DNA of 64,000 bases from Lachnospiraceae bacterium (GCA_910575005.1 CAJTCL010000001.1:248001-312000); one strand, 5' to 3'; numbered from the stretch's first letter, positions 45,262-53,697 are shown. The notes: generated by a model from the letters alone, not told the origin. Translations and numbers: made by a program.

Positions 45262-46391
45262 TTATTTTTCTACATATGCATAGCAAACAGTTTCTGCCTC
45301 AAAATCACTGTGATGTCTAATCATAATCTTATATTCTGGATTCAAATTTTTAATATAAACTGGAATATTTAAAAAATCTTCACTGGAATGATAAATACAA
45401 ATCGCTAATGTGGGCTTCTGACTTTTAATCAAAGCCTCTGCCCCACGCAATGCCCGCATTTCACTCCCCTCAATATCCATTTTTATGAAAGTCACTTTCT
45501 TATCATGCAAGATATGATCTAACGTATCGACCTCACAACACTCATCTCCATCTTCCGAAAACTTGGTAGCAGTAGAATTACTATCATAATAAAATGTTCC
45601 TTTACAATCTGACACTCCCATCTGATATAAATTCATCCTGCAATCGGAACCGCTATACCCCCCCCTCGTATTTTGGCGTTTGTTTGCAATTTATTATAAT
45701 TTTCTTGATCCATCTCAAATGCGTAGATTTTCTCATACTGATTTGAGGTTACCTTTTCAAAGCTTCTAATAGTATCACCATCATACGCTCCTACATCTAC
45801 TAAACATTCTTGATCTGTAAGTTTTATCTGATCTGTAAAAAAATAAGATTCCCCATTATATGTAATAGGCGTTTCATCATCAATAAACCACTTCTTAAAT
45901 GTTTGACAACAAATTTCTCTTGACATATCATCTTGACACAGTTCCATAACGTTCAACATTTTTTGATAAGCCTCATTTATATCTTTGCCCATTGCCAGAT
46001 AATCATAATTTGCCATAAAACTAAAAATGTTGATTGACGCCACGAAAATACTGCTCTCCTTCAGATAAGCCTGTACTTGCCGATAGACTGCTTCATACTC
46101 CCTAATTGCCAAAACGACAGCTGTATTTTTCTCTGGTTCTTCCCAGGGAAGACACATGATACCATCTACAATTTCTTGATTCCATTTGCTTTTATCATTA
46201 TCATAGAAACAATCAACCTTTATATCATATTTCTTTAAAATACCATACCAGTTATGCCCATGTGAACCTGTGCCAAAAATGCAGATTCTTTCATGTGTTT
46301 TTAACGCATCTAACCACTTTTGTGCATAACCAATTTTTATTTCTTTTACCTGGTTCATCAGTTCTTTCATTTTTTCTTTTTGACAATTCAT
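45262..46391 (-). CDS. FkbM methyltransferase, phase-variable (out of frame here)
   Basis: ATG 46391 (GGAGG six bases upstream) opens a protein with RICIFGTGSHGHNWYGIL (Rossmann-like), ECLVDVGAYDGDTIRSF (SAM motif) and KIYAFEMDQENYNKL. Then a run of eight G leads to an early stop at 45633 (252 residues). The other frame holds the rest of the FkbM fold: [60 protein letters not shown]. With nine (or six) G the protein is complete; nine G gives 376 residues. Both parts are free of other lesions, so this looks like a contingency locus in the OFF state. It should O-methylate a sugar when ON. Confidence 0.86.
45658..45665 (-). repeat. Poly-G(8) slippage tract in an FkbM gene
   Basis: Eight G on the coding strand follow NAKIR. 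The distance 46391 to 45636 (755 bases) lacks one base for a common frame, so nine G joins the two halves. Confidence 0.88.
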
Positions 46392-46450
46392 TTTTGTCCT
46401 CCAAAACTTCCATTTTCCACCAGAATATTTCAATCTCTTTCATTTACGTT

Positions 46451-47539
46451 CTATAAGACCGCATAACAAACCGTCTCAAACATTACCTCTGTATAATGAC
46501 GAATATAAATTTTATACTCTGGATTCAGTTGTTTTATTAAAACTGGTAATTCAAGCATATCCTGCGGACTGTGATAGATACAAATTGCCAACACTGGTTT
46601 CTGAGATTTGATCAACTCTCTTGCACCCTCCAGCGCACTTTGTTCAGCTCCCTCAATATCCATCTTAATAAAGGTTACTTCCTCACCTGCCAGAACCTCA
46701 TCCAATATTTTTACTTGCCCAATTAACTTTTCCTCTTTTCCATTTGCCGCCGCTATTGCACTTTGAATTGAAGAATTGCGTTCTCCTGATACAAATTCAA
46801 TCTCTTCATTTTTATCTGATACCCCGTAAGGGTAACACTGTACATTCGGCACTCTAGCCATATTTCTTTCAAGTTCTCCGTAGATCGTTGGAGATAATTC
46901 AAACAAATGCATTTTCTTATATTTCCCATGACTGGCCTTCAAAAAATCTCTGGCTGAATCTCCTGTATATGCTCCACAATCCACAAACACTTCCTGTTCT
47001 CCTAACTCAATAAGTCCTTTTTCAAAATATTGATTATCAGAACAAATTTTTTTAAAATAATTGTCTGGAATATCTTCCATATTCCAAGAAGCAACCAAAT
47101 GTTGATACACTTCTTTTGATCTCTCGTCCGCTAAAATCTCTAAAACTTTCTCAACTCTTTGCTCTAAATTCTCTCTATTCTCATTTACATACTCTTCTGC
47201 AAAAATTTTCTCAAAAAAAATCCGTACACAATTCTTAATACCATCACTGGCTAATTGCTCCTTTATCGCATCATAATAAAATGATGATTCCACAATTACT
47301 ACCACATCATCTGAATCCATGCTCACCAGCTCTGGATAGGATATACATTTTGTACCATTGTAAGATGTGCCCCAGACAGCCTTATTGTTATCACAAAAAA
47401 AATCAACCTCTATTGATCTTACGGACAGCTTATCTCTCATATCCCTGCCGCCAACTCCCATTGGAAAAATGCATACCTTTTTCCCCTCTAACTTCTCCTT
47501 AATTTTTCTTAAATATCTAGCTTCCACTTTATCGTTCAA
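46451..47539 (-). CDS. FkbM methyltransferase, intact paralogue (TTG start)
   Basis: This 362-residue protein has KKVCIFPMGVGGRDMRDKL (Rossmann-like), EVFVDCGAYTGDSARDFL (SAM motif), [60 protein letters not shown] and [18 protein letters not shown]. It is close to the protein split at 47609-48665 and, at the place where that one has poly-G, reads ARVPNVQCYPYG. The start is placed at a TTG (47539) with AAAGGTGG seven bases upstream. It likely methylates a sugar hydroxyl. Being tract-free, it should be constitutively in frame. Confidence 0.85.
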   Translation of the reverse strand: MNDKVEARYLRKIKEKLEGKKVCIFPMGVGGRDMRDKLSVRSIEVDFFCDNNKAVWGTSYNGTKCISYPELVSMDSDDVVVIVESSFYYDAIKEQLASDGIKNCVRIFFEKIFAEEYVNENRENLEQRVEKVLEILADERSKEVYQHLVASWNMEDIPDNYFKKICSDNQYFEKGLIELGEQEVFVDCGAYTGDSARDFLKASHGKYKKMHLFELSPTIYGELERNMARVPNVQCYPYGVSDKNEEIEFVSGERNSSIQSAIAAANGKEEKLIGQVKILDEVLAGEEVTFIKMDIEGAEQSALEGARELIKSQKPVLAICIYHSPQDMLELPVLIKQLNPEYKIYIRHYTEVMFETVCYAVL

Positions 47540-47608
47540 GTAATAACCACCTTTCAATCATAATGATTAATTTCCTTTTCAAGTAAGTGAAAGCATTTCT
47601 TCCAAATT

Positions 47609-48665
47609 TTATAAAACGGCGTAACAAACTGTTTCTAACATCATGTCTGTATAATGCCGTATATATATTTTATATTCAGGCACAAGAGATTTGATATAGA
47701 TTGGAATATTTAACATATCTTGTGGGCTATGGTAGATACAAATTGCCAATTTAGGCTTTTGAGATCTTATCGTATTCGCGGCTCCCTTTAAAGCAGCCAA
47801 TTCAGAGCCTTCAATATCCATTTTTATAAATGTAACCCGTTCGCCTTTTAAGACGTCATCCAATTTTCGTACTTCTCCAATCATGTTTGACTCTTTGCTG
47901 CCATTGATGGATGAATTGCTGTCACCTCCTGAAAAACTCACCTTTCCATTTTCATCCGAAAGACCGTATGGATAACAGCAATTCTCCCCCCCCCCCTAAA
48001 TTTGTTAAATTTAAGTTTAATTTTTTATAAATGCCAGGATCGAGTTCAAACAGATGCATCTTCTCATATTTACCATTACAAAACTTTAAAAATCCTTCTG
48101 CGGTGTCTCCAATATATGCCCCTCCATCTACAAACACTTCGTCCTCGTGAAGCATTACAATAGTAGGATCAAAATACTGATTTTTTTCATAGATACATTC
48201 AAAGTAATTATCTGGACAATTTTCCAATTCCCAGGACTCCACAAGATACTTAAAAATTTCTTTAGACTTCTCATCCGCGCAAATATCCAAAACCGCATCC
48301 ATAGACTGTTTTAAATCCATCTTGTGCTCCATTACAAATTGATCTGTCGCAAACTTCTCAGGATATACGCGCAGAATATTTCTTATTCCATGCTCCTGCA
48401 GATCCTGTTTAATTTCCTTATAATACAATGATTCCACTATAACTACTATGTTTTCTTGTTTCATCTCTGATAACTGTATCTTAGAAATACATTTCTTAGC
48501 GTCAAACTCTGAACCCCATAACTCTGGATTACTATCGGAAAAAAAGTCTATCTCTATACCATAGTTCTTTAATTTCTGGTACGTAGATTTTGCCGCAATT
48601 CCCATAGGAAACATGCAAACTTTTTTTCCTTTAATCTGCTCCTTTATCCTCTCTAAATATTTCAT
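47609..48665 (-). CDS. FkbM methyltransferase, phase-variable (out of frame here)
   Basis: ATG 48665 (GGAAGG upstream) starts [10 protein letters not shown], then [37 protein letters not shown] and [15 protein letters not shown] run of eleven G leads to a stop at 47952 (237 residues). The other frame continues [53 protein letters not shown] and [18 protein letters not shown]. With ten G the protein is 351 residues and matches its neighbour 46451-47539 along its whole length. Coding quality on both sides argues against a dead gene. Confidence 0.87.
47986..47996 (-). repeat. Poly-G(11) slippage tract in an FkbM gene
   Basis: Eleven G on the coding strand follow NLTNL. The distance 48665 to 47941 (724 bases) is one base too long for a common frame, so ten G joins the halves. 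The tract sits at the same alignment position as the one at 45658. Confidence 0.9.
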
Positions 48666-48685
48666 CTCTATATCCTTCCTCAAAA

Positions 48686-50455
48686 TTATTGTTCACAATC
48701 CACTGGCGGCCACATCTCCTCTAACAATGATGACTGCATCCTTCCATCCGGCAAACGGAAACTCTTCGTTCTCGGTGATACCGTCTCCTCCGGTGAAATA
48801 ATCACTTCACACAACACAGGTCCCTCTGTATTCAATACTTCAGACAAAATCTGCTCTGCTTCTGTATTATCTGCCATCCGAAATACTGGTATCTCATAGG
48901 CCGCTGCCACCTTACAAATATCTGGCATCTGCAAGCCGCTTGAACGGCCGCTCGCCACATAATGACCCTCAAACGTATTTCTTTGCATCGAACGAATACT
49001 TGCATACCCATCGTTATTCCAAATAAACATTTTAATGGGCAGTCCTAAACGCTTGACCGTTTCTAATTCCTGCAAATTCATTTGGAACGCTCCATCCCCA
49101 TTGATTAAAACAGTTCTTCTTTTATCATTCGCAAGACAAGAACCAATCGCATATGGCAGACCAAATCCCATAGAACCCAGTCCTGCTGCATTTTTCATTT
49201 TCTGGCCATACTTAAGTTGGAAGGCCTGATAAGTAATCTCACCGGCAGCGCCCGAGCTTTCCGGTACAACAACATCATGTTCTGTTAATTGATTACACAA
49301 TCTATCAATAAAGTAGTATGCACTTACTTTATCCTTAACCTTCTGGTGCTCCTCTGTTACCACAGGATATTTCTGTCTCACCTTATGACATTCCTCCAGC
49401 CACAAATCCCATTCTCTTACTTGAACATCCCAGTTCTCTCTTTTGACAGCACTCAGCAGCTTATCCAGAAAATCTCCGGCATCACCGATTACTTTATCTT
49501 CCACCTGTTCCACTTTCATTCTCTTTAATTCATTCTCATCTATATCCACAATCACTTTCTTTGCAGATTTAGCGAAATTCTTTTCATTAAAAGCAGTGAG
49601 GCTTGTGTCCAGACGGCTTCCCACAGAAATCAATAAGTCTGCGGACTGTAAAATTAAATTAGCCCCACGATCTCCCATAGCTCCTGGATGTCCTGCATAC
49701 AGTCTGTCTTCTTCATCCATCATATCTATGGTTTTCCATGTAGTCTGAACCGGAACTGGTAATTCTTCCAGCAATTGTTTTAATATATGTTCTGCTCCCG
49801 CGAGTTTAATGCCATTACCAGCCAGTATCAATGGCTTCTTAGCACCTTTTAACAGATCAATCACTTTTGTAATTGTTTCTTCTGCAACACAATCTTCTGC
49901 TTTATCAGGATGATATGCCTCTAAGGAATTTTCATCAATCGACATTCCTTGGATATCCAGCGGAATAGATAGCCACACAGGTCCTTTTCTTCCAGTAGTC
50001 GCTTCTGCATAGGCTCTCTCCAGATGATAGCGAATCTCACCAGCATCCATAACCTGTACAGCATATTTTGTAATAGGTTTCACCATATCAATTATCTGTA
50101 CTTCTTGTGAACCAATTTGGCGGACTCCAGTACTTCCAATTAAGTCTTCTCTCTTTGCTTGTCCTGATAAAATAAACATAGGAGTAGAATCTATCCATCC
50201 GGCAGTTACTCCTGTTATTGCATTTGTTGCTCCAGGGCCAGATGTAGTAAGACATACCCCTATTTCATTTGTATGCTGCCCATAAGCTTCTGCGGCAATC
50301 GCTGCTGCTTGTTCATGAAGACAGCACACATAGTCTATATTCGATTTTCCTAATGAATCTACCAGATGCATAGCACCTCCACCTGGCAGCATAAAAACAT
50401 GGCTAACCCCTTTTGATTTCAAGAAATCAAAAATATAATCTGATACTTTTATCAT
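48686..50455 (-). CDS. ThDP-dependent enzyme, acetolactate synthase/YerE-like
   Basis: This 589-residue protein has the three ThDP-enzyme domains: CLHEQAAAIAAEAYGQ (catalytic Glu48), SGPGATNAITGVTAGWIDS, a central FAD-type domain (ISVGSRLDTSLTAF), and the ThDP motif GDGAFQMNLQEL (453-464) ending in WNNDG. It is like acetolactate synthase large subunits, but no small subunit or ilv genes are nearby. In Yersinia, YerE of this family adds an acetyl unit from pyruvate to C4 of CDP-3,6-dideoxy-4-ketoglucose to start yersiniose. rfbFGH in the same run would supply that substrate. The YerE-like role is inference. AAGGAGG lies five bases before the ATG. Confidence 0.85.
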   Translation of the reverse strand: MIKVSDYIFDFLKSKGVSHVFMLPGGGAMHLVDSLGKSNIDYVCCLHEQAAAIAAEAYGQHTNEIGVCLTTSGPGATNAITGVTAGWIDSTPMFILSGQAKREDLIGSTGVRQIGSQEVQIIDMVKPITKYAVQVMDAGEIRYHLERAYAEATTGRKGPVWLSIPLDIQGMSIDENSLEAYHPDKAEDCVAEETITKVIDLLKGAKKPLILAGNGIKLAGAEHILKQLLEELPVPVQTTWKTIDMMDEEDRLYAGHPGAMGDRGANLILQSADLLISVGSRLDTSLTAFNEKNFAKSAKKVIVDIDENELKRMKVEQVEDKVIGDAGDFLDKLLSAVKRENWDVQVREWDLWLEECHKVRQKYPVVTEEHQKVKDKVSAYYFIDRLCNQLTEHDVVVPESSGAAGEITYQAFQLKYGQKMKNAAGLGSMGFGLPYAIGSCLANDKRRTVLINGDGAFQMNLQELETVKRLGLPIKMFIWNNDGYASIRSMQRNTFEGHYVASGRSSGLQMPDICKVAAAYEIPVFRMADNTEAEQILSEVLNTEGPVLCEVIISPEETVSPRTKSFRLPDGRMQSSLLEEMWPPVDCEQ

Positions 50456-50470
50456 AACGTCCTCCTTGAC

Positions 50471-51523
50471 TTACTGATACAATTCATGTTCCACATATTC
50501 TGCAATCAAATGCCCTATAAAAATATGTGCTTCTTGTATCCTTGGTGTTACCTTGGATGGTATTTTCACAATATAATCACAAATATCCTGCAATTCCTGA
50601 TTATAATACTCACCCATTAACATTACTGTCCGCATTCCCTGCTTCCTTGCAAATCGAATTGCTTCCAGTACATTCTTAGATTTCCCGCTGGTGGAAATCC
50701 CGATTAACATATCGCCTGATCTTCCCTTAGCTTCCAACTGCCTTACAAATACACGCTCGTAACTATAATCATTTCCGATCGCTGTTAAGGTGGAAGTATT
50801 GACGCTCAACGCCTCCGCATTCATTGCTGGACGTTCTTTATAAAAACGACTTACAAATTCTGTTGCTATATGCTGTGCATCTGCTGCACTCCCACCATTG
50901 CCGCAAAGAAAAATCTGCCCTTTCTCTTTTTGAATCTTAGCGGTTTCTATAGCAATTTCCATTACAGTTGAAATCAACTCCTGATTCGAAATAATTTTTT
51001 TAAAAATATCTGTATGTTCTTCCCAACGCTTGTAGAAATAATGTTCAGGAAGTTCTTCTTGATTCAAATTTTTAAGAATCCCAATCAATTCCCACAGACA
51101 ACCACCGCCCCCGTCAGACTGCAGAATAATATCTGCAGAACGCTTTGCCTGATCAATGGCATCTCCTGGACAGATTCCAACTCCAGCATACTTAAGGGGT
51201 TCTACATCATATTTTCCATCTCCGATATAACAAATCTCTTCTCTCTTAACACCAGTTTTCTCTTCCAGTTCAATAAGAGTCTCTTTCTTATGCTTATTAC
51301 CGCGATAAAAATATTTCCAAGGAAATCTATTTTCAAAATATGATACAATCTCAGTATCTTCTCCTGTAATTGCTGCTAGGAGAAACCCTTCCTTTTCCAG
51401 TTCAAAAATTGCATCTATATCTTTCAAATTGATCTTCTTCTGCTCTCTTCCCTGTATGTCAACTGTTACCGTACCATCTGTAAGTACCCCATCTATATCA
51501 AAAACAAGTAATTTTATCATCAT
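50471..51523 (-). CDS. Fusion of KdsC-like HAD phosphatase and GmhA-like SIS isomerase
   Basis: This 350-residue protein has two enzyme domains. Residues about 1-150 are a KdsC/CMAS-type HAD domain (LVFDIDGVLTDGTV near the start; ICYIGDGKYDVEPLKYAGVG). Residues about 190-350 are a SIS domain of the phosphoheptose-isomerase type (LCGNGGSAADAQHIATEFV; DMLIGISTSGKSKNVLEA). The first would dephosphorylate a sugar or ulosonate phosphate, the second would isomerise a sugar phosphate. ATG 51523 starts one base after the NeuB-like stop. Proximity to NeuB suggests one pathway to a 3-deoxy-ulosonic acid or a heptose-derived sugar. Confidence 0.85.
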   Translation of the reverse strand: MMIKLLVFDIDGVLTDGTVTVDIQGREQKKINLKDIDAIFELEKEGFLLAAITGEDTEIVSYFENRFPWKYFYRGNKHKKETLIELEEKTGVKREEICYIGDGKYDVEPLKYAGVGICPGDAIDQAKRSADIILQSDGGGGCLWELIGILKNLNQEELPEHYFYKRWEEHTDIFKKIISNQELISTVMEIAIETAKIQKEKGQIFLCGNGGSAADAQHIATEFVSRFYKERPAMNAEALSVNTSTLTAIGNDYSYERVFVRQLEAKGRSGDMLIGISTSGKSKNVLEAIRFARKQGMRTVMLMGEYYNQELQDICDYIVKIPSKVTPRIQEAHIFIGHLIAEYVEHELYQ

Positions 51524-51524
51524 C

Positions 51525-52349
51525 CTAACCCCGCAGCTTCGCTTTGACTTGCAACTCAGCATCAGTAAGGATCTTTTCGCCAGTTCCTAAAATCAATTCT
51601 GCTTCTCTGATTTCTCTCACAAGCCTGCATAACTCTTCTGGCTCAATAGAAGCTTTCTGGTCACTTCCATACATGTTCTGATTCAGAGTGATATGGCGTT
51701 CGATAGATGTAGCGCCTTTGGCAACTGCACAGACACTCACTAAAGTTCCTGCTTCATGTCCGCTATATCCCACTTTACAGCCATATCTTGCACTAAGCTC
51801 GTCCATCACATTAAGGTTAGCATCTTCTGGTTTCATGGGATAAGTACTGTTACAATGCATCAATTCAAATTCACAACCATTGTTCTTAAAAATTTCAACT
51901 GCATGATCAATCTCTTCGTATGTACTCATTCCCGTTGCAATAAAAGTATATTTTCCTTCTCTTGCAATCTCCTCAAGAAGCGCATCATTTGTAAGCATAG
52001 CGGAAGCAACTTTATTATATTTTAAATCAAACTGCTGTAAAAATTTCTGTGAATCTATGTCCCATGCGGAAGCAAACCATTCGATTCCTCTTTCTTTACA
52101 ATATCTGTCTATCTCCTGATAATCCTCTAAGCCAAATTCCAAACCTTCCTTTTGTTCCCGCTGTGTTGTTCCCCAAGGACTTTCTCTAAATCCGTCCAAG
52201 TACTCTTTGGTATAGACCTTATCTATTGTTCTTTTTTGAAATTTAACCGCATCGCATCCTGCAATGACTGCCAAATCAATCAGCTTCTTTGCCAATTGCA
52301 TATCTCCATTATGATTAATTCCGATTTCTGCTGTCACGAAAATTGACAT
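51525..52349 (-). CDS. NeuB-like PEP-condensing synthase without SAF domain
   Basis: This 274-residue TIM-barrel enzyme of the NeuB family condenses PEP with a sugar aldehyde. It has TAEIGINHNGDMQLAKKLID, AVKFQKRTI, FIATGMSTYEEI, LMHCNSTYPMKPED, VGYSGHEAGT and SIERHITLN. Typical NeuB, LegI or PseI are about 340-370 residues with a C-terminal SAF (antifreeze-like) domain; here the protein ends after the barrel. No CMP-sugar synthetase (NeuA-like) is in the window. It is the first gene of the long minus-strand run, with AGGAGG before the ATG and a palindrome 20 bases further upstream. Confidence 0.86.
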   Translation of the reverse strand: MSIFVTAEIGINHNGDMQLAKKLIDLAVIAGCDAVKFQKRTIDKVYTKEYLDGFRESPWGTTQREQKEGLEFGLEDYQEIDRYCKERGIEWFASAWDIDSQKFLQQFDLKYNKVASAMLTNDALLEEIAREGKYTFIATGMSTYEEIDHAVEIFKNNGCEFELMHCNSTYPMKPEDANLNVMDELSARYGCKVGYSGHEAGTLVSVCAVAKGATSIERHITLNQNMYGSDQKASIEPEELCRLVREIREAELILGTGEKILTDAELQVKAKLRG

Positions 52350-52368
52350 GATTTCCTCCTTGATTCTA

Positions 52369-52388
52369 ATATTTCATCCATGAAATAT
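52369..52388 (-). promoter_or_regulatory. 20-bp palindrome in the leader of the long minus-strand operon
   Basis: ATATTTCAT (52369-52377) and ATGAAATAT (52380-52388) are perfect 9-bp inverted repeats two bases apart, just upstream of the NeuB ribosome site. It could be a repressor site or a short leader structure. On the minus strand a TATACT occurs further upstream, without a clear -35. Confidence 0.4.
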
Positions 52389-52480
52389 ATTTCCAGCAAC
52401 ATACCAGTATATTCATATTAATTAAATATGCTTAAATACTAGAATATTTACTAAATATGTATTGTCTTAAAAGTGTAAAT

Positions 52481-52504
52481 GTAACATAATAACCAATCTG
52501 TTAC
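52481..52504 (-). repeat. Inverted recombination-like site, left (IRL)
   Basis: Read on the minus strand this 24-bp site has arms GTAACAGAT and TTATGTTAC (9 bases each, inverted) around TGGTTA (52495-52490). It matches the right site (53716-53739, opposite orientation) at 21 of 24 positions with an identical centre. Its design resembles a tyrosine-recombinase core site. It overlaps the left arm of the next hairpin by three bases. Confidence 0.65.
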
Positions 52505-52533
52505 TTCTAGTGTCCATTTTAACATTAGAAGTA
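52502..52533. repeat. Hairpin between IRL and the integrase
   Basis: TACTTCTAGTGT (52502-52513) and ACATTAGAAGTA (52522-52533) pair along twelve positions with one G-T, around eight bases. No T run follows in either direction, so it is not an obvious terminator; it may bind protein. The rest of the gap 52350-52736 (387 bases) holds AT-rich promoter-like sequence and a minus-strand TATAAT, and I see no gene in it. Confidence 0.4.
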
Positions 52534-52736
52534 TTCATATGCAAGTGATTTTAATATTTTTCATGTGGAAAATAAGGCCAATTTAACTAAAATCAGAGAA
52601 TTAATCCTTCTTTTGAGGTATAAATGCTGTATTTTAATACATCATTATATCACAAAACAGTTATAAAATTTCGGTGCCTTTTTCTCCAAATTAGACTATG
52701 CTTGTATATATTATAAACCAGGAGGTATATCTATAT

Positions 52737-53309
52737 ATGGCAGCAACAGAACCAATCCGAAATAAAAAACAGTTTAAAGAACTTGCAGAGTATTTCCTGC
52801 AGAAAGGACAACTGCGCAATTATACCATGATCATCATGGGAACATACACAGCATTGAGAATCAGTGATTTACTCCGTCTAAAATGGTCAGATGTTTATGA
52901 TGAAGAGCGGCAGGTATTCTTCACCCATGTCACAATTACAGAGCGAAAAACAGGTAAAATCAAGACAATTGCTTTAAATGCACAGATCTTAGGTGCATTG
53001 CGTCAGTGTTATTCTCAGCGACGCTGTGAATACATTTTTGCCAACAATCGCAAAAATGCCAAAGCAATTAGCAGAGTTCAGGCATGGAGAATTATTCATA
53101 CAGCCGTGGACGTACTTGGCTTTGCAGGCAAGATTGCCTGTCATTCTTTGCGCAAAACCTGGGGATACCACGCTTGGACAAGCGGCGCAGTATCACCTGT
53201 TGTTATTATGGAAATTTACAACCATAGCGATTTTAAGATCACAAAACGGTACCTAGGAGTAACGCAGGATGATTTAGATAAAGCTTATTTAGAAATGGAA
53301 TTAATATAA
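52737..53309 (+). CDS. Small tyrosine recombinase (FimB/FimE-sized)
   Basis: This 190-residue protein is the catalytic domain of a tyrosine recombinase with no DNA-binding core extension. It has TALRISDLLRLKW with Arg41, a beta-hairpin lysine Lys71 (TERKTGK), HSLRKTWG with His136 and Arg139, YNHSD with His163, and TKRYLGV with Tyr172 as nucleophile. The size fits DNA invertases such as FimB/FimE. AGGAGG lies 11 bases before the ATG. No other mobile or phage gene is near. It is flanked by an inverted pair of 24-bp sites and separates two divergent glycan operons, which suggests a switch rather than an element integrase. Confidence 0.88.
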   Translation: MAATEPIRNKKQFKELAEYFLQKGQLRNYTMIIMGTYTALRISDLLRLKWSDVYDEERQVFFTHVTITERKTGKIKTIALNAQILGALRQCYSQRRCEYIFANNRKNAKAISRVQAWRIIHTAVDVLGFAGKIACHSLRKTWGYHAWTSGAVSPVVIMEIYNHSDFKITKRYLGVTQDDLDKAYLEMELI

Positions 53310-53384
53310 AAGAATTCCTGATTAGCACACTTTTAGATGATACATTGGTAATTATAGTGATAAGTTTTAGAAAAGTGAGACCTG

Positions 53385-53585
53385 TCAGACGGCAAGGATA
53401 GTGGCAATCGGAGTGTAGGATTTTTCGGTATAACTCTTGCCCTGAATATGCTTGATTTTAAAAATATCCGACTTAAATAAATATGCTTTCAGAATAACTC
53501 TGTCAGCAAAATCCTTTTCTAAAAATGGTGAGATACTAAAGTGATCGCGATAAAAAATACTTTGATGGAATATCCCGAAATACAA
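53385..53585 (-). CDS. Doubtful 66-residue minus-strand frame
   Basis: The frame is open and its C-terminal part (ISPFLEKDFADRVILKAYLF, then TPIATILAV) looks protein-like, but no ribosome site precedes the ATG. It lies within the putative invertible segment, in the 520-base gap 53310-53830 that otherwise holds only remnants, a terminator, IRR and the promoter region. It may be part of a decayed gene. No family is recognised. Confidence 0.2.
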   Translation of the reverse strand: MYFGIFHQSIFYRDHFSISPFLEKDFADRVILKAYLFKSDIFKIKHIQGKSYTEKSYTPIATILAV

Positions 53586-53662
53586 ATGATGTGGATGTTA
53601 TGAATGATTATATGAATGAACTAGCAGAAAAAATCTTTAGTAGTATTAATTGCCAAGTGTAA
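53540..53662 (+). pseudogene. Possible C-terminal remnant
   Basis: One plus-strand frame without a start reads about 40 residues (DRDKKYFDGISR, then DYMNELAEKIFSSINCQV) and stops at 53662, next to a strong terminator. The composition is protein-like and a terminator right after the stop is what a real gene end would show. An upstream stop and lack of a start suggest the 5' part was lost. Confidence 0.35.
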
Positions 53663-53697
53663 AGGTGTATGGAATATAATTCTATACATCTTTTTTT
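53663..53697 (+). terminator. Rho-independent terminator downstream of the integrase region
   Basis: Thirteen-base-pair stem (53663-53675 with 53679-53691, two G-U pairs), three-base loop, then seven T. It would insulate the right operon from integrase transcription in the present orientation. It lies inside the possible invertible segment. Confidence 0.8.

Noticed and set aside
45633-46391. Treating the two FkbM halves as separate genes
   Set aside because: Neither half is a complete methyltransferase, and joining at the G-tract recreates the family fold exactly. One switchable gene is the simpler reading.
52737-53309. Integrase as part of a prophage or genomic island
   Set aside because: No other phage or element genes, no tRNA and no direct attachment repeats were seen; inverted sites fit an invertase better.
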